The notes under the pieces were generated by a model, which did no database searches, was not told the DNA's origin, and was given only the letters and a program-made list of their open reading frames with translations. From an uncultured Hyphomicrobiales bacterium (lineage in GTDB: Bacteria; Pseudomonadota; Alphaproteobacteria; Rhizobiales; Xanthobacteraceae), in the NCBI GenBank assembly GCA_903891395.1, contig CAITEM010000399.1:1-24806 (forward strand): 24,806 nucleotides of DNA, written 5' to 3'. Shown here piece by piece: positions 14,566 through 23,247 of the stretch (its first letter is position 1; each line of letters starts with the position of its first letter). The translations under genes and the position numbers were made by a program.

Positions 14566-15687
14566 ATGAAGTTACGCAGTACGACAAGCATGTTTTGCGC
14601 GTTGTCGGTTCTCGCTCTCGGCGCGATGGCGGCATGGGCGCAACAGCCGCCGGGCTTTTCGCCTAAGGCGGCGCCGGAAATTCCGTTCGATTCCGTTCCC
14701 GACCCGATGAAGCTGCCGCCAACCATGCATTTCGGCGAAGTCACCGGCGTCGCGACAAATTCGAAAAAGCACGTTTTTGTATTTTCGCGCGGTAACACCA
14801 GTGGCCCGGCTTACGCCGCGGCCGCGGCGCAGTTGCTGGAATTCGGACCCGACGGAAAATTCATCCGCGAGATCGGCAAGAACTTGTACGCCTGGTCGTT
14901 CGCGCACGCCGTGCGTATCGACAAGCAGGACAACATCTGGGCCATCGACAAAGGCTCGGACATGATCGTGCGGTTCAATCCGGAAGGCCGCGTCACCATG
15001 GTGTTCGGCCGCAAGCAGGAAGCCTCCGACGAAGACACCAAGCCTCTGGAGCATCCAGTGCCGCCGAAGCCATCCGAAGATGGACGCTTCCGCCAGCCAA
15101 CCGACGTCGCCTTCGGGCCGGACGGTTCGATCTTCATCAGCGACGGCTACATCAACTCGCGCGTCGCCAAGGCCGACAAGGACGGCAACTGGCTCAAGTC
15201 GTGGGGCGACCGCGGCACCAAGGAAGGCGAATTCAACACGCCGCACAGCATCGCTACCGACGCCGCCGGCAATGTCTACGTCGCCGACCGCGGCAACCGC
15301 CGCATTCAGGTGTTCGACGGCGACGGCAAATTTCTGCGCATCATGACCATGGACGTGCCGTTCGACGAGAAGGCGCGACCGGCGATCGGCAACATGCCGA
15401 CGCTGCAGTCCTATCAACGGATGCTGACGCAGGCGCCGGGCTCGCCGTGGGCGCTTTGCATCACGCCGCCGCCGAACCAGGTGCTCTACGCCTCTGACGC
15501 CTACCCGGGCCGGGTCTATAAATTGAGCCTGGACGGCAAGGTGCTGGGCTGGCTCGGCAGTTCCGGGAAACAGCTCAAGCAGTTCGGCTGGATCCATGAG
15601 ATCGCCTGCCCGTCGGAGAACGAAATCTATGTCGCGGAACTGCTGAACTGGCGCGTGCAGAAGCTTCTCCTGCATCCGGCGCACTAA
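14566..15687 (+). CDS. Secreted NHL-repeat beta-propeller protein
   Basis: The 373-residue protein has a Sec signal (hydrophobic run to about residue 25, cleavage at AWA-QQ). NHL-type repeats follow: LLEFGPDGKFIREIG, the AVRIDKQDNIWAIDKG repeat, PTDVAFGPDGSIFISDGY, HSIATDAAGNVYVADRGNRR and a final EIACPSENEIYVAELLNWR. This pattern is that of a six-bladed propeller, as in peptidyl-alpha-hydroxyglycine amidating lyase-like and other periplasmic NHL proteins. It could be a binding scaffold or a lyase-like enzyme; no catalytic residues can be assigned by eye. The ATG at 14566 is preceded by GGGAGG. It is transcribed the same way as the flanking oxidoreductase and hydrolase. Confidence 0.85.
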   Translation: MKLRSTTSMFCALSVLALGAMAAWAQQPPGFSPKAAPEIPFDSVPDPMKLPPTMHFGEVTGVATNSKKHVFVFSRGNTSGPAYAAAAAQLLEFGPDGKFIREIGKNLYAWSFAHAVRIDKQDNIWAIDKGSDMIVRFNPEGRVTMVFGRKQEASDEDTKPLEHPVPPKPSEDGRFRQPTDVAFGPDGSIFISDGYINSRVAKADKDGNWLKSWGDRGTKEGEFNTPHSIATDAAGNVYVADRGNRRIQVFDGDGKFLRIMTMDVPFDEKARPAIGNMPTLQSYQRMLTQAPGSPWALCITPPPNQVLYASDAYPGRVYKLSLDGKVLGWLGSSGKQLKQFGWIHEIACPSENEIYVAELLNWRVQKLLLHPAH

Positions 15688-15777
15688 GGCCGCGCGTTCG
15701 CCCGCTGTTCGGCGTCCGCGCGGTCATGCTAAAAGCCGCGCGGGCGCATTTTGTTTTGTACGTAACGGGAGGTTTTC

Positions 15778-16449
15778 TTGGGCAAGCATCTATCGTTGAC
15801 CGCCACCGACCATCACAAGCTCGGCGGCTACCGCGCCGACCCGCAAGGCACGCCGAAGGGCGGCATGGTCGTCGTGCAGGAAATTTTCGGCGTCAATCAC
15901 CACATCCGCGCCGTCTGCGACAAACTGGCGGCGGAAGGTTACGTCGCCGTGGCGCCGGCGGTGTTCGACCGCTTCGTGCGCGACTTCGATTCAGGCTACA
16001 CGCCCGACGAAATCGCCCATGCGCGCGGCCTGCTCGGCAGCCTTAACTGGGATCACATGATGGCCGACATGACGGCCGCCAAAGAAGACATGAAGGGCGT
16101 CGGCCCGCTCGGCGTCATTGGCTTCTGCATGGGCGGCACCGCGGCATTCCTCGGCGCCTGCCGTATTCCGGGGCTGTCGGCGTCGGTCTGCTATTACGGC
16201 GGGGCCATCGGCAAGTTCGTCGACGAGCAGCCGCAATGCCCGATCCAGATGCATTTCGGCGAGAAGGACGAAAGCATCCCGCCCGCCACCGTCGAGACCA
16301 TCAAGGCCAAGCATCCGCAGGCCGAGGTTTATGTCTATCCGGGCGCGGCGCACGCATTTTCGAACAACGACCGCGCGTCCTTCCAGAAGGAAGCGACCGA
16401 TCTGTCGTGGCAGCGGACGATGGAATTTCTGGGCAAGACGATGAAATAG
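15778..16449 (+). CDS. Dienelactone hydrolase family protein
   Basis: The 223-residue alpha/beta hydrolase carries the expected triad: C117 in GFCMGG, D164 in EKDESIP and H192 in AAHAFSN. The early E35 in VVQEIFGVN also matches the family, where it helps activate the cysteine. The class opens dienelactones in chlorocatechol breakdown or hydrolyses similar small esters; the true substrate is unknown. Translation starts at TTG (15778) with GGGAGG 6 bases upstream; no ATG fits the family N-terminus. It follows the NHL gene by about 90 bases. Confidence 0.9.
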   Translation: MGKHLSLTATDHHKLGGYRADPQGTPKGGMVVVQEIFGVNHHIRAVCDKLAAEGYVAVAPAVFDRFVRDFDSGYTPDEIAHARGLLGSLNWDHMMADMTAAKEDMKGVGPLGVIGFCMGGTAAFLGACRIPGLSASVCYYGGAIGKFVDEQPQCPIQMHFGEKDESIPPATVETIKAKHPQAEVYVYPGAAHAFSNNDRASFQKEATDLSWQRTMEFLGKTMK

Positions 16450-16457
16450 GTTCTGCT

Positions 16458-16482
16458 GTCGTTCCGGCGAAAGCGGGTACGG
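16458..16482 (+). repeat. REP-like intergenic repeat
   Basis: GTCGTTCCGGCGAAAGCGGG, followed by TACGG, is one arm of the same intergenic repeat type as at 7269-7342; a pairing CCGG/CGGG core is visible. It fills the 42-base gap between the dienelactone hydrolase (plus) and the export lipoprotein (minus). When translated it gives the VVPAKAGT string often seen in spurious Rhizobiales ORFs. Confidence 0.6.
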
Positions 16483-16491
16483 CAGGTAAAA

Positions 16492-17529
16492 CTAGAACCA
16501 CCGCTCCTTGACGACGAGCGTATCGCCGGGACGCAGCGGGAAGCCGAGTGGCACGTCACCTTTGAACTGTTGACCGGGCTGGTTGCGGCTGATCTCGACC
16601 TTGCCCTTCGCGGCGCGCGGGGCAAAGCCGCCGGCAATCGCGATCGCGGTCTCCGCCGTCATATTGGGGACGTAAGGGTACTGCCCCGGATTGGTGACTT
16701 CGCCGAGAATAAAGAACGGCCGGTAGTTTTCGACGTCGACGCTGACATTCGGCTCGCGCACGTAGCCTTGCTTGAGCCGCTCGACGATCATCTTGGTCAA
16801 CTGCTGGGTGGTGTAGCCGCGCGCCGGCACGGTCCCGACCAAAGGCAGGCTGATATTGCCGCCGGCGTCGACCATGTAGCTGTTGGTGAGGCCGTCCTGG
16901 CCGAACACCACGATGCGCAATCTGTCACCCGAATCGAGCGTGTAGCCGGTCGTGCCGCCATTGGCGGGCGCCGAGGCATAACCGTAGGCCGGCGCGGCGG
17001 CATAAGGGCCGCCCTGCTGCTGGAATTGCGGCGCGGGCTGCACGTATTGCGGCCGCGGGGCGTATTGCGGTTGGGGCACGTATTGAGGCTGCGGCGCATA
17101 TTGCGGCGGTGGGCTGTACTGCGCGACGTAAGGCTGCACAACGCGCGGCTGCGGCTGCGCATAAGGCTGCTGTACATATTGCTGCGGCGCATAGCTGCGC
17201 GACATTGCGCGCGAATTGAACAGGCCGCGCTCGCCCGAGGCGGCCGGCGGCGCGGATTCCGGTTGCTGATAGGCGGGCGCCGGTTGCTGCGCGTAAGACT
17301 CCTGAGCCTGCTGCGCGTAGGCGGGCGACGACGAGAAGAGACCCCGGCTGTCCGACTGTTCGCTGGCCTGCGCCGAGGCACCGGGCGGCAGCGATGGCGG
17401 CTGCTGATTGACCACCCGCACCGGCTGGCCGGTATTGGGGTCCATCACATAGTAGGTCGGCTGCTGCCGCGCGCAGGCGCTCACCGCCAGCGCGGTGACG
17501 AAGGCCAACAACAATCGGGCTCCCCGCAT
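16492..17529 (-). CDS. Wza-type polysaccharide export lipoprotein
   Basis: The 345-residue outer-membrane protein should form the exit channel for a capsule or exopolysaccharide. It has a lipoprotein signal with lipobox V-S-A-C (C19). A low-complexity linker (about 45-190) rich in Q, P, Y and A follows, including four PQY units spaced 6 residues apart (142-162). The Poly_export domain starts at about 195 (GYTLDSGDRLRIVVFGQDGL). An SLBB-like region follows (FFILGEVTNPGQYPYVPNMT) and the end is RPGDTLVVKERWF. The linker is unusually long for the family. No other polysaccharide genes are in the window, so it is an orphan here. Neighbours converge on one side and MsrA lies upstream on the same strand. 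Confidence 0.9.
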   Translation of the reverse strand: MRGARLLLAFVTALAVSACARQQPTYYVMDPNTGQPVRVVNQQPPSLPPGASAQASEQSDSRGLFSSSPAYAQQAQESYAQQPAPAYQQPESAPPAASGERGLFNSRAMSRSYAPQQYVQQPYAQPQPRVVQPYVAQYSPPPQYAPQPQYVPQPQYAPRPQYVQPAPQFQQQGGPYAAAPAYGYASAPANGGTTGYTLDSGDRLRIVVFGQDGLTNSYMVDAGGNISLPLVGTVPARGYTTQQLTKMIVERLKQGYVREPNVSVDVENYRPFFILGEVTNPGQYPYVPNMTAETAIAIAGGFAPRAAKGKVEISRNQPGQQFKGDVPLGFPLRPGDTLVVKERWF

Positions 17530-17661
17530 GACTTAGAATCCGGGCCGGTTAAGAAACGTGAAGCCGATTAACGCTTTATATGGTTAAGGAATCCTCACCA
17601 CGGGCCAAGCGGCCTTAACTCTTCATTTTGCTGGGCTTTTCGGCAGGCCTTAAAACGCCAA

Positions 17662-17681
17662 CGGGCGCCCGAAGGCGCCCG
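17662..17681 (-). terminator. Probable terminator hairpin downstream of msrA
   Basis: An 8-base perfect stem, CGGGCGCC-cgaa-GGCGCCCG, lies about 28 bases past the msrA stop. Read on the minus strand it is followed within 6 bases by GTTTTAA, a short T-run. The hairpin is strong, while the T-run is weak and not immediate, so efficiency is uncertain. Confidence 0.5.
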
Positions 17682-17708
17682 CCGCACGTCGATTCTCGAA
17701 GCCGGGGC

Positions 17709-18380
17709 TTAGACCCCGGCACCCTGAAACTTGGCGCCGGTACCGATCGGGCACGACACCCCGGTGCCGCCATGTCCGCAATAGCCGAACGGGTTCTTGG
17801 CCAGGTACTGCTGGTGATAGTCTTCGGCAAAATAGAATTCCGGCGCGTCGACGATCTCCGTCGTGATGGCGCCGTAACGCTTGTCGGCCAATTCCTGTCC
17901 GTACATCACCTTCGACGCTTCGGCGGCCTTCTTTTGCTCCGGCGAGAACGTGTAGATGCCGGAACGGTACTGCGTGCCGACATCGGCGCCCTGGCGCATG
18001 CCCTGCGTCGGGTCGTGACCCTCCCAGAACGTCTTGAGCAATTGCTGGTATGAAATCTTCTTCGGGTCGTAGACCACCAGCACCACTTCGTTGTGGCCGG
18101 TGCGGCCTGAGCAAACTTCCTCGTAGGTCGGATTGGGCGTGACGCCGCCGGCATAGCCGACCGCAGTCACGTAGACGCCGTCGCCCAATTGCCAAAAGCT
18201 CTTTTCCGAGCCCCAGAAGCAGCCAAGGCCGAACATCGCCTTTTCCAGGCCGTCCGGATAAGGCCCTTTCAGCGGATGGTGATTGACGAAATGCTCTTGA
18301 GCCGTGGGGATCGCACTGGCGCGGCCGGGCAGTGCATCGGCGGCGGTCGGGATCGAAAGCGATTTATTGAAGCCAAACAT
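17709..18380 (-). CDS. msrA: Peptide methionine sulfoxide reductase A
   Basis: The 223-residue enzyme repairs methionine-S-sulfoxide in proteins using thioredoxin. The catalytic cysteine is C54 in GLGCFWGSEKSFW (family pattern GCFW). YAGGVTPNPTYEEVCSGRTGHNE and the FWEGHDPTQGMRQGADVGTQYRS region are diagnostic. Two C-terminal cysteines (C201 in YCGHGG and C210 in SCPIG) are the usual resolving and recycling pair of the three-cysteine type. The start at 18380 (MFGFNKS) has GGAGGA 6-8 bases upstream and matches the family N-terminus; an ATG at 18398 is rejected. There is no signal peptide, so it is cytoplasmic. Confidence 0.96.
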   Translation of the reverse strand: MFGFNKSLSIPTAADALPGRASAIPTAQEHFVNHHPLKGPYPDGLEKAMFGLGCFWGSEKSFWQLGDGVYVTAVGYAGGVTPNPTYEEVCSGRTGHNEVVLVVYDPKKISYQQLLKTFWEGHDPTQGMRQGADVGTQYRSGIYTFSPEQKKAAEASKVMYGQELADKRYGAITTEIVDAPEFYFAEDYHQQYLAKNPFGYCGHGGTGVSCPIGTGAKFQGAGV

Positions 18381-18472
18381 CGATTGGTCCTCCTGCAATC
18401 TTTGACCGCAATATAAGGGCCGGCAGGCGGTTTCGAAATGGCGGCCGCGATCACGTCGCTGTCAGCGGCCTG

Positions 18473-18790
18473 TTAGCGCGCGTAACCGATCAACGGCTTT
18501 TTGCGGCGGCCGAACAGCAGCAACAAGATGCCAAAGGCGCCCAACAGGCCCCAGCTCGGCGCGGCCAGGATTGCGATCATCCCCGGGTCCCACAACAGGC
18601 CGCCAGCGTAGGGCTCGATCAAAGGCTTGAGCTTGGCCAGGCTGCCGGCGCTAACCAGTTCCCACAACGTCCGCGTGCTGGTGAGATAGAGACTGTTGGC
18701 CGCGATCGACTTGGTGCCGTCATAGATCACCAAGATAAAAGCGGCGGCCAGACAGATCAGGCCGATAAAGCGGAAAAGAAAACGGATCAT
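18473..18790 (-). CDS. Small membrane protein with two transmembrane segments
   Basis: The 105-residue protein has hydrophobic segments near residues 4-22 (LFRFIGLICLAAAFILVIY) and 74-92 (AILAAPSWGLLGAFGILLL) and a basic tail, RRKKPLIGYAR. The central part (DGTKSIAANSLYL, then TLWELV) is soluble and probably faces the periplasm. It resembles small conserved hypothetical proteins of Rhizobiales, but I know no function. The ATG at 18790 is chosen because the MIRFLFRF start precedes the first membrane segment; 24 further codons upstream to 18862 look non-coding. No clear ribosome binding site is seen. Confidence 0.65.
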   Translation of the reverse strand: MIRFLFRFIGLICLAAAFILVIYDGTKSIAANSLYLTSTRTLWELVSAGSLAKLKPLIEPYAGGLLWDPGMIAILAAPSWGLLGAFGILLLLFGRRKKPLIGYAR

Positions 18791-19003
18791 AATAGGCGAA
18801 GCTCTTGTTGCGCGCTCAACACGGGGTTCATACCATGGACTTTGCGCGCGGATTATGGCCACGGATTAGCCCGCGCCGCCCCTTGGCACAACTGGCGCCC
18901 CGGACCATTGCAAATACCGCAAGGCTGGCCGTGGCTTGAGGTTCTATCGATAGTTCCGCTAACGTCCCCCGCGCCGGGTGAGCCGGCGCGTATTGGAGTT
19001 GAA

Positions 19004-21274
19004 ATGTCTGCAAAACCGCCTGTCCGGCCGACCTTTACCGACCTCGAAGCCCTGCAATTTCATAGCGTCGGCCGTCCCGGCAAGCTCGAAGTCGTCGCCA
19101 CCAAGCCGATGGCGACCCAGCGTGACCTGTCGCTCGCTTATTCGCCCGGCGTCGCCATTCCGGTGCTGGCCATCGCCGATGACCCGAGCAAGGCCTACGA
19201 CTATACGGTGAAGGGCAACTTCGTTGCCGTCATCACGAACGGCACAGCCATCCTGGGCCTCGGCAATCTCGGCGCGCTGGCGGCCAAGCCGGTGATGGAG
19301 GGCAAGGCGGTGCTGTTCAAGCGCTTCGCCGACATCGACTCCATCGACCTTGAAGTGTCCTCCGAGGACCCGGAAGAAATCATCAATTGCGTGAAGCTGC
19401 TCGGCGCCGGCTGGGGCGGTATCAATCTCGAGGACATCAAGGCGCCCGAGTGTTTCATCATCGAGCAGCGCCTCCAGGAGATCATGGACATTCCAGTGTT
19501 CCATGATGATCAGCACGGCACGGCGATCATCTCCGCGGCGGGTCTCCTCAACGCACTCGACCTGACCGGACGCGACGTCAAGAACACCAAGCTGGTCTGC
19601 AACGGCGCCGGCGCCGCCGGCATAGCCTGCCTCGAATTGCTGAAAGCAATCGGCTTTACGCCGGAGAACCTCATTCTCTGCGACACCAAAGGCGTCATCT
19701 ATCAAGGGCGTACCGAGGGCATGAACCAGTGGAAGTCGGGCTATGCGGTGAAAACCGACGCCCGCACGCTGGCCGACGCGCTGAAAGGCGCCGACGTGTT
19801 CTATGGTCTCTCCGCCAAGGGCGCGGTGACCAAGGACATGGTCAAGTCGATGGCCGCCAAGCCGATCATCTTCGCGATGGCAAACCCCGATCCGGAAATC
19901 ACCGCGGAGGAAGTCGCCGAAGTGCGCGACGACGCCATCATGGCGACTGGACGTTCCGACTATCCGAACCAGGTCAATAACGTCCTCGGCTTCCCGTACA
20001 TTTTCCGCGGCGCGCTCGACGTGCGCGCCTCCGCCATCAACATGGAAATGAAGATCGCCGCGGCGCGTGCATTGGCCGCATTGGCGCGTGAAGACGTGCC
20101 GGACGAGGTCGCCGCCGCTTACGGTGCGCGGCCGAAATACGGGCCGGAATACATTATCCCGGTGCCGTTCGATCCGCGTCTGATCTGGACGATCCCGCCG
20201 GCGGTGGCGAAGGCCGCGATGGAAACCGGCGTCGCGCGCAAGCCGATCGAAGATATGGATGCGTACCGCCATCAATTGAACGCGCGGCGCGATCCGGCGG
20301 CCGGTACGATGGTGCAGGTATTCGCCAAGCTACGCCGTTCGCCCAAGCGCGTGGTGTTCGCAGAAGGCGAAGAAGAACAAGTGATCCGCGCCGCCGCGAG
20401 TTTTGTGCAGCAGGGCCTCGGCACTGCGCTGCTGGTGGGCCGCGAAGACCGCGTCAAAGACGCGGCGAAGGAAGCCGGCATCGATCTCGGCAGCGGCATC
20501 CAGATCATCAACGCCGCGCTGTCGAAGCGCAACACGGTCTATCTCAACTATCTCTACGAGCGGCTGCAACGCCGTGGTTTCCTGCTGCGCGATTGTCAGC
20601 GGCTGGTGAACACCGACCGCAACTATTTCGCTTCTTGCATGGTGGCGCTCGGCGACGCCGACGCCATGGTGACCGGCGTGACGCGAAACTTCTCGGTCGC
20701 ACTCGAGGACGTGCGCAACGTGATCGATCCCAAGCCCGGCCATCGCGTCATCGGCGTATCGCTGGTCGTAGCGCGCGGCCGGACCGTGGTGGTGGCCGAC
20801 ACCGCCGTGACTGAAATGCCGACGGCGCAGGAACTCGCCGAGATCGCCGTCGAGGCGGCCGGCGTGGCGCGGCGGCTCGGCTACGAACCGCGGCTGGCGA
20901 TGCTGGCGTTCTCGACCTTCGGCCATCCGCAGGGCGAGCGCTCGGCGCGAGTCATCGAGGCGGTGAAGATCCTGGACCACCAGCGCGTCGATTTCGAATA
21001 CGAAGGCGACATGGCCGCCGACGTGGCGCTCAATCCGGAACTGGCGGCGCCCTATCCGTTCAACCGCCTGTCGGGCCCGGCCAACGTACTGGTGATGCCA
21101 GCGTTCCACTCGGCGTCGATCTCGACCAAGATGCTGCAGGAACTTGGCGGCGCCACTGTGATCGGCCCCTTGCTGGTCGGCCTCGACCGGCCGGTGCAGA
21201 TCGTGCAGTTGGGCGCAAAGGACAATCAGCTCGTCAACATGGCGGCGCTGGCGGCCTACAACGTCAGCGGCTAA
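19004..21274 (+). CDS. maeB: NADP-dependent malic enzyme with phosphotransacetylase-like domain
   Basis: The 756-residue enzyme decarboxylates malate to pyruvate with NADP reduction. The N-terminal half holds malic enzyme signatures: LSLAYSPGVAIPV, FHDDQHGTAIISAAG and the nucleotide-binding GAGAAGIACLEL. The C-terminal half (from about residue 430, VQVFAKLRRSPKRVVFAEGEEE onward) is a phosphotransacetylase-like domain, usual in MaeB of Proteobacteria, where it mainly mediates acetyl-CoA regulation. Length matches the family. The ATG at 19004 follows TTGGAG at a good distance and gives the standard N-terminus; 54 further open codons upstream are rejected. A DapA-family gene follows on the same strand after 32 bases. 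Confidence 0.96.
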   Translation: MSAKPPVRPTFTDLEALQFHSVGRPGKLEVVATKPMATQRDLSLAYSPGVAIPVLAIADDPSKAYDYTVKGNFVAVITNGTAILGLGNLGALAAKPVMEGKAVLFKRFADIDSIDLEVSSEDPEEIINCVKLLGAGWGGINLEDIKAPECFIIEQRLQEIMDIPVFHDDQHGTAIISAAGLLNALDLTGRDVKNTKLVCNGAGAAGIACLELLKAIGFTPENLILCDTKGVIYQGRTEGMNQWKSGYAVKTDARTLADALKGADVFYGLSAKGAVTKDMVKSMAAKPIIFAMANPDPEITAEEVAEVRDDAIMATGRSDYPNQVNNVLGFPYIFRGALDVRASAINMEMKIAAARALAALAREDVPDEVAAAYGARPKYGPEYIIPVPFDPRLIWTIPPAVAKAAMETGVARKPIEDMDAYRHQLNARRDPAAGTMVQVFAKLRRSPKRVVFAEGEEEQVIRAAASFVQQGLGTALLVGREDRVKDAAKEAGIDLGSGIQIINAALSKRNTVYLNYLYERLQRRGFLLRDCQRLVNTDRNYFASCMVALGDADAMVTGVTRNFSVALEDVRNVIDPKPGHRVIGVSLVVARGRTVVVADTAVTEMPTAQELAEIAVEAAGVARRLGYEPRLAMLAFSTFGHPQGERSARVIEAVKILDHQRVDFEYEGDMAADVALNPELAAPYPFNRLSGPANVLVMPAFHSASISTKMLQELGGATVIGPLLVGLDRPVQIVQLGAKDNQLVNMAALAAYNVSG

Positions 21275-21306
21275 GAGTACGAAATTCCGAAACCTGGAGA
21301 GACGCC

Positions 21307-22200
21307 TTGAGCAAGACCTTGTCCGGCGTGATTGCCGCCGTTGCCACCCCGATTGACGAGAATGGTGCGCCCGATCTCAAACGCGCCACCGATCTCGCCC
21401 GCACTCTGCTCGACAACGGCTGCGACGGCCTCAACGTGCTGGGCTCGACCGGGGAAGCAACCTCGTTCTCGCTCGCCGAGCGCAAGGCAGTGATGGACGC
21501 TTATAAGAAGAACGGTCTGCCGCTGGAACGCCTGATGGTCGGTACCGGCGCGGCGTCGGTGGCGGATGCGGTGGCGCTGACCAAACACGCAGCCGATCTG
21601 GGCTTCGGCGGCGCGCTGGTGCTGCCGCCGTTCTACTACAAAGGCGTGCCGGACGACGGTCTCGTCAATTATATCGAGATGCTGGTGAAAGCGACCGCCG
21701 ACAGCGCGCTGCCGCTCTATCTCTATCACTACCCGGCGCTGTCCGGCCTGCCGTGGCATGTTCCTCTGATCAAAAGACTACGGGAATCTTTCCCGTCCCG
21801 CATCGTGGGTCTGAAGGATTCGTCCGGCGACATGGCCTTTGCCCGTTCGGCCGCCGCGATCGCGAAAGACTTTGCGGTGTTCCCCTCGACAGAAGCCTGC
21901 CTGCTCGACGCCCGCAACGGCGAGTTCGCGGGCTGCATCTCGGCGACCGCGAATTGCAATCCGGACTTGTGCCAGCGCGCATGGTCGCAGGGCGACGCCG
22001 CCGCACTCGATGCCGCAGTGACGATCCGCAAGCTGTTCGAGGGCCGGCAACTGGTGTCCGGCGTCAAGGCGCTGCTCAGCCATATCCATCGCGACCCGGC
22101 TCTGGCGCGGGTCCGCCCACCGCTGGCGCCATTCGCGGCCGCCGACCGGACCGCCGTTTTCGCCGGTTACGACGCCGTTCGGGCCAAAAAGGTGGCTTAA
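21307..22200 (+). CDS. Dihydrodipicolinate synthase family aldolase/lyase
   Basis: The 297-residue TIM-barrel enzyme belongs to the DapA/N-acetylneuraminate lyase family. GSTGE (46-50), Y140 in LYLYHYPA and the Schiff-base lysine K170 in IVGLKDSSGD are present. True DapA usually has YNVPxRT around the tyrosine; YHYPAL and the GLPW that follows suggest another 2-keto acid aldolase or hydratase instead of lysine synthesis. Translation starts at TTG (21307) with GGAGAGA upstream. It follows maeB closely and may share its transcript; both deal with pyruvate-level carbon. I give no gene symbol because the substrate is uncertain. Confidence 0.9.
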   Translation: MSKTLSGVIAAVATPIDENGAPDLKRATDLARTLLDNGCDGLNVLGSTGEATSFSLAERKAVMDAYKKNGLPLERLMVGTGAASVADAVALTKHAADLGFGGALVLPPFYYKGVPDDGLVNYIEMLVKATADSALPLYLYHYPALSGLPWHVPLIKRLRESFPSRIVGLKDSSGDMAFARSAAAIAKDFAVFPSTEACLLDARNGEFAGCISATANCNPDLCQRAWSQGDAAALDAAVTIRKLFEGRQLVSGVKALLSHIHRDPALARVRPPLAPFAAADRTAVFAGYDAVRAKKVA

Positions 22201-22208
22201 CCCACCCT

Positions 22209-22233
22209 GGCGGGAGGCGTTGACGCCCCCGCC
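22209..22233 (+). terminator. Hairpin downstream of the DapA-family gene
   Basis: GGCGGGAGGCG at 22209-22219 pairs with CGCCCCCGCC at 22224-22233 with one bulged A and a TTGA loop. It lies 8 bases after the stop at 22200. There is no T-run after it, so it may be a weak terminator or a transcript-stabilising stem. Confidence 0.5.
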
Positions 22234-22353
22234 CGGTCTTACTATAAGCCTCGCAACAGCAGGGCGTTTTTAGCGCGCTGCATTTTCCTGCAATTCACGG
22301 TCGCTAAAGGCGGTAAGTTTCCGCCTCTCCGCGCCAGTGCCGACGAGAGACCT

Positions 22354-22620
22354 ATGGCCAATACCAGTTCCGCCAAAAAAGCCACCCGCAAGATTGCGCG
22401 CAAGACCGAGATCAACAAGACGCGCCGCACCGTGCTGCGCAATTCGGTTCGCAAAGTTGAAGAAGCAATTGCCGGCGGCGACGCCAAGACGGCGCTGGCA
22501 GCCTTCAAGGCGGCCGAGCCGGTGATCATGCGTGCAGCGCAGCGTAACGTCGTTCACAAAAATACCGCCAGCCGCAAAGTCTCGCGCCTCGCTCATCGCA
22601 TCGCAAAACTCGGCAAGTAA
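22354..22620 (+). CDS. rpsT: 30S ribosomal protein S20
   Basis: The 88-residue basic protein binds 16S rRNA early in small-subunit assembly. The opening ANTSSAKKATRKIARKTEIN, then RRTVLRNSVRKVEEAIAGGD and a C-terminal KNTASRKVSRLAHRIAKL are the standard S20 pattern. Length is normal. GAGAGA lies 6-10 bases before the ATG. A GC-rich imperfect hairpin in the leader (about 22259-22280) might play a part in expression, but this is unproven. The gene precedes dnaA in the same direction, a gene order conserved in Rhizobiales. Confidence 0.97.
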   Translation: MANTSSAKKATRKIARKTEINKTRRTVLRNSVRKVEEAIAGGDAKTALAAFKAAEPVIMRAAQRNVVHKNTASRKVSRLAHRIAKLGK

Positions 22621-22673
22621 GCCGTCGCAAAGACTGCTGATTTTCTGCACTGATAAATCTAGAGAATAAAAAT

Positions 22674-22706
22674 CGCCGTGCGCAATTGCGTGCGGCGTAT
22701 TTTTTT
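22674..22706 (+). terminator. Intrinsic terminator of rpsT
   Basis: CGCCGTG-CGCA pairs with TGCG-TGCGGCG around a short AATT centre (stem with two G-U pairs), followed directly by TATTTTTTT (22698-22706). It is 54 bases after the rpsT stop. An A-rich run precedes the stem, so it could also work in the reverse direction. Confidence 0.9.
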
Positions 22707-22935
22707 GAATTCATTTCGTGTCATATTCGGCTGGTCGGCTTGCTTCGACGATAACGCGAGCGGTACTCCTGCACGTTGTTGCGAATTTGTCATAGCCGTT
22801 TCATAAAAATCTGCGCGCTCCGATTTTTGCTGGACATTAATTTACGAAAGCCGCGCAAGCGCATGTGCCGCAGTGACTTCCGAACACAGGCTACCCTTGA
22901 TAAGCGCGCATGAATCCGCACGGCGTGAGAACGAC

Positions 22936-23247
22936 TTAGACGAGACACCGTGCGAGGGACTTGGGAATCCCCTGTGCGGCAGTCATTTCCGGGCTTAAGG
23001 CCGAAATTAAATTTTGCGGCACCCGCCGCCACATTTCACATTTTAGCGGTCGAGATTCACGACGACTCTTCAACACCTTGCTAACCAAATCCGCGTGGCC
23101 GCCAAAACGGCGGGCGTGGTATTTGCGCGCCAACGGCCGCGCGCTTGCGCGATAGTCGTTGACCAACTTGGTCGCATGTGTTTTTTTGTATGTGCGCTCG
23201 GCATTCGCCGCGGCGCACTTAGAAAAAAGGTTCTGCTTCACGCTCAT
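22936..23247 (-). CDS. Possible small basic hypothetical protein
   Basis: A minus-strand frame encodes about 103 residues beginning MSVKQNLFSKCAAANAERTY, rich in lysine and arginine, with no signal or membrane segment. Codons such as AAG, GTG, GCG and CGC dominate its first half, which is why I list it. There is no ribosome binding site before the ATG at 23247, and the C-terminal half has poorer codon use. I recognise no domain. A chance ORF in a regulatory region is at least as likely. Confidence 0.25.
   Translation of the reverse strand: MSVKQNLFSKCAAANAERTYKKTHATKLVNDYRASARPLARKYHARRFGGHADLVSKVLKSRRESRPLKCEMWRRVPQNLISALSPEMTAAQGIPKSLARCLV
23161..23173. promoter_or_regulatory. Perfect dyad upstream of dnaA
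   Basis: GACCAA-c-TTGGTC is a perfect 6+6 inverted repeat with a one-base centre, too tight for an RNA hairpin and so more like a protein-binding site. It is followed by a T-run (about 23182-23188). It lies about 605 bases before the dnaA ATG. The binding protein is unknown. Confidence 0.3.

Noticed and set aside
16570..17571. 333-residue plus-strand ORF opposite the export lipoprotein
   Set aside because: Arginine-rich mirror of the repeat-rich lipoprotein gene, with no domain.
18959..20275. 438-residue minus-strand ORF opposite maeB
   Set aside because: Composition is that of an antisense shadow of a GC-rich gene, and maeB is certain.
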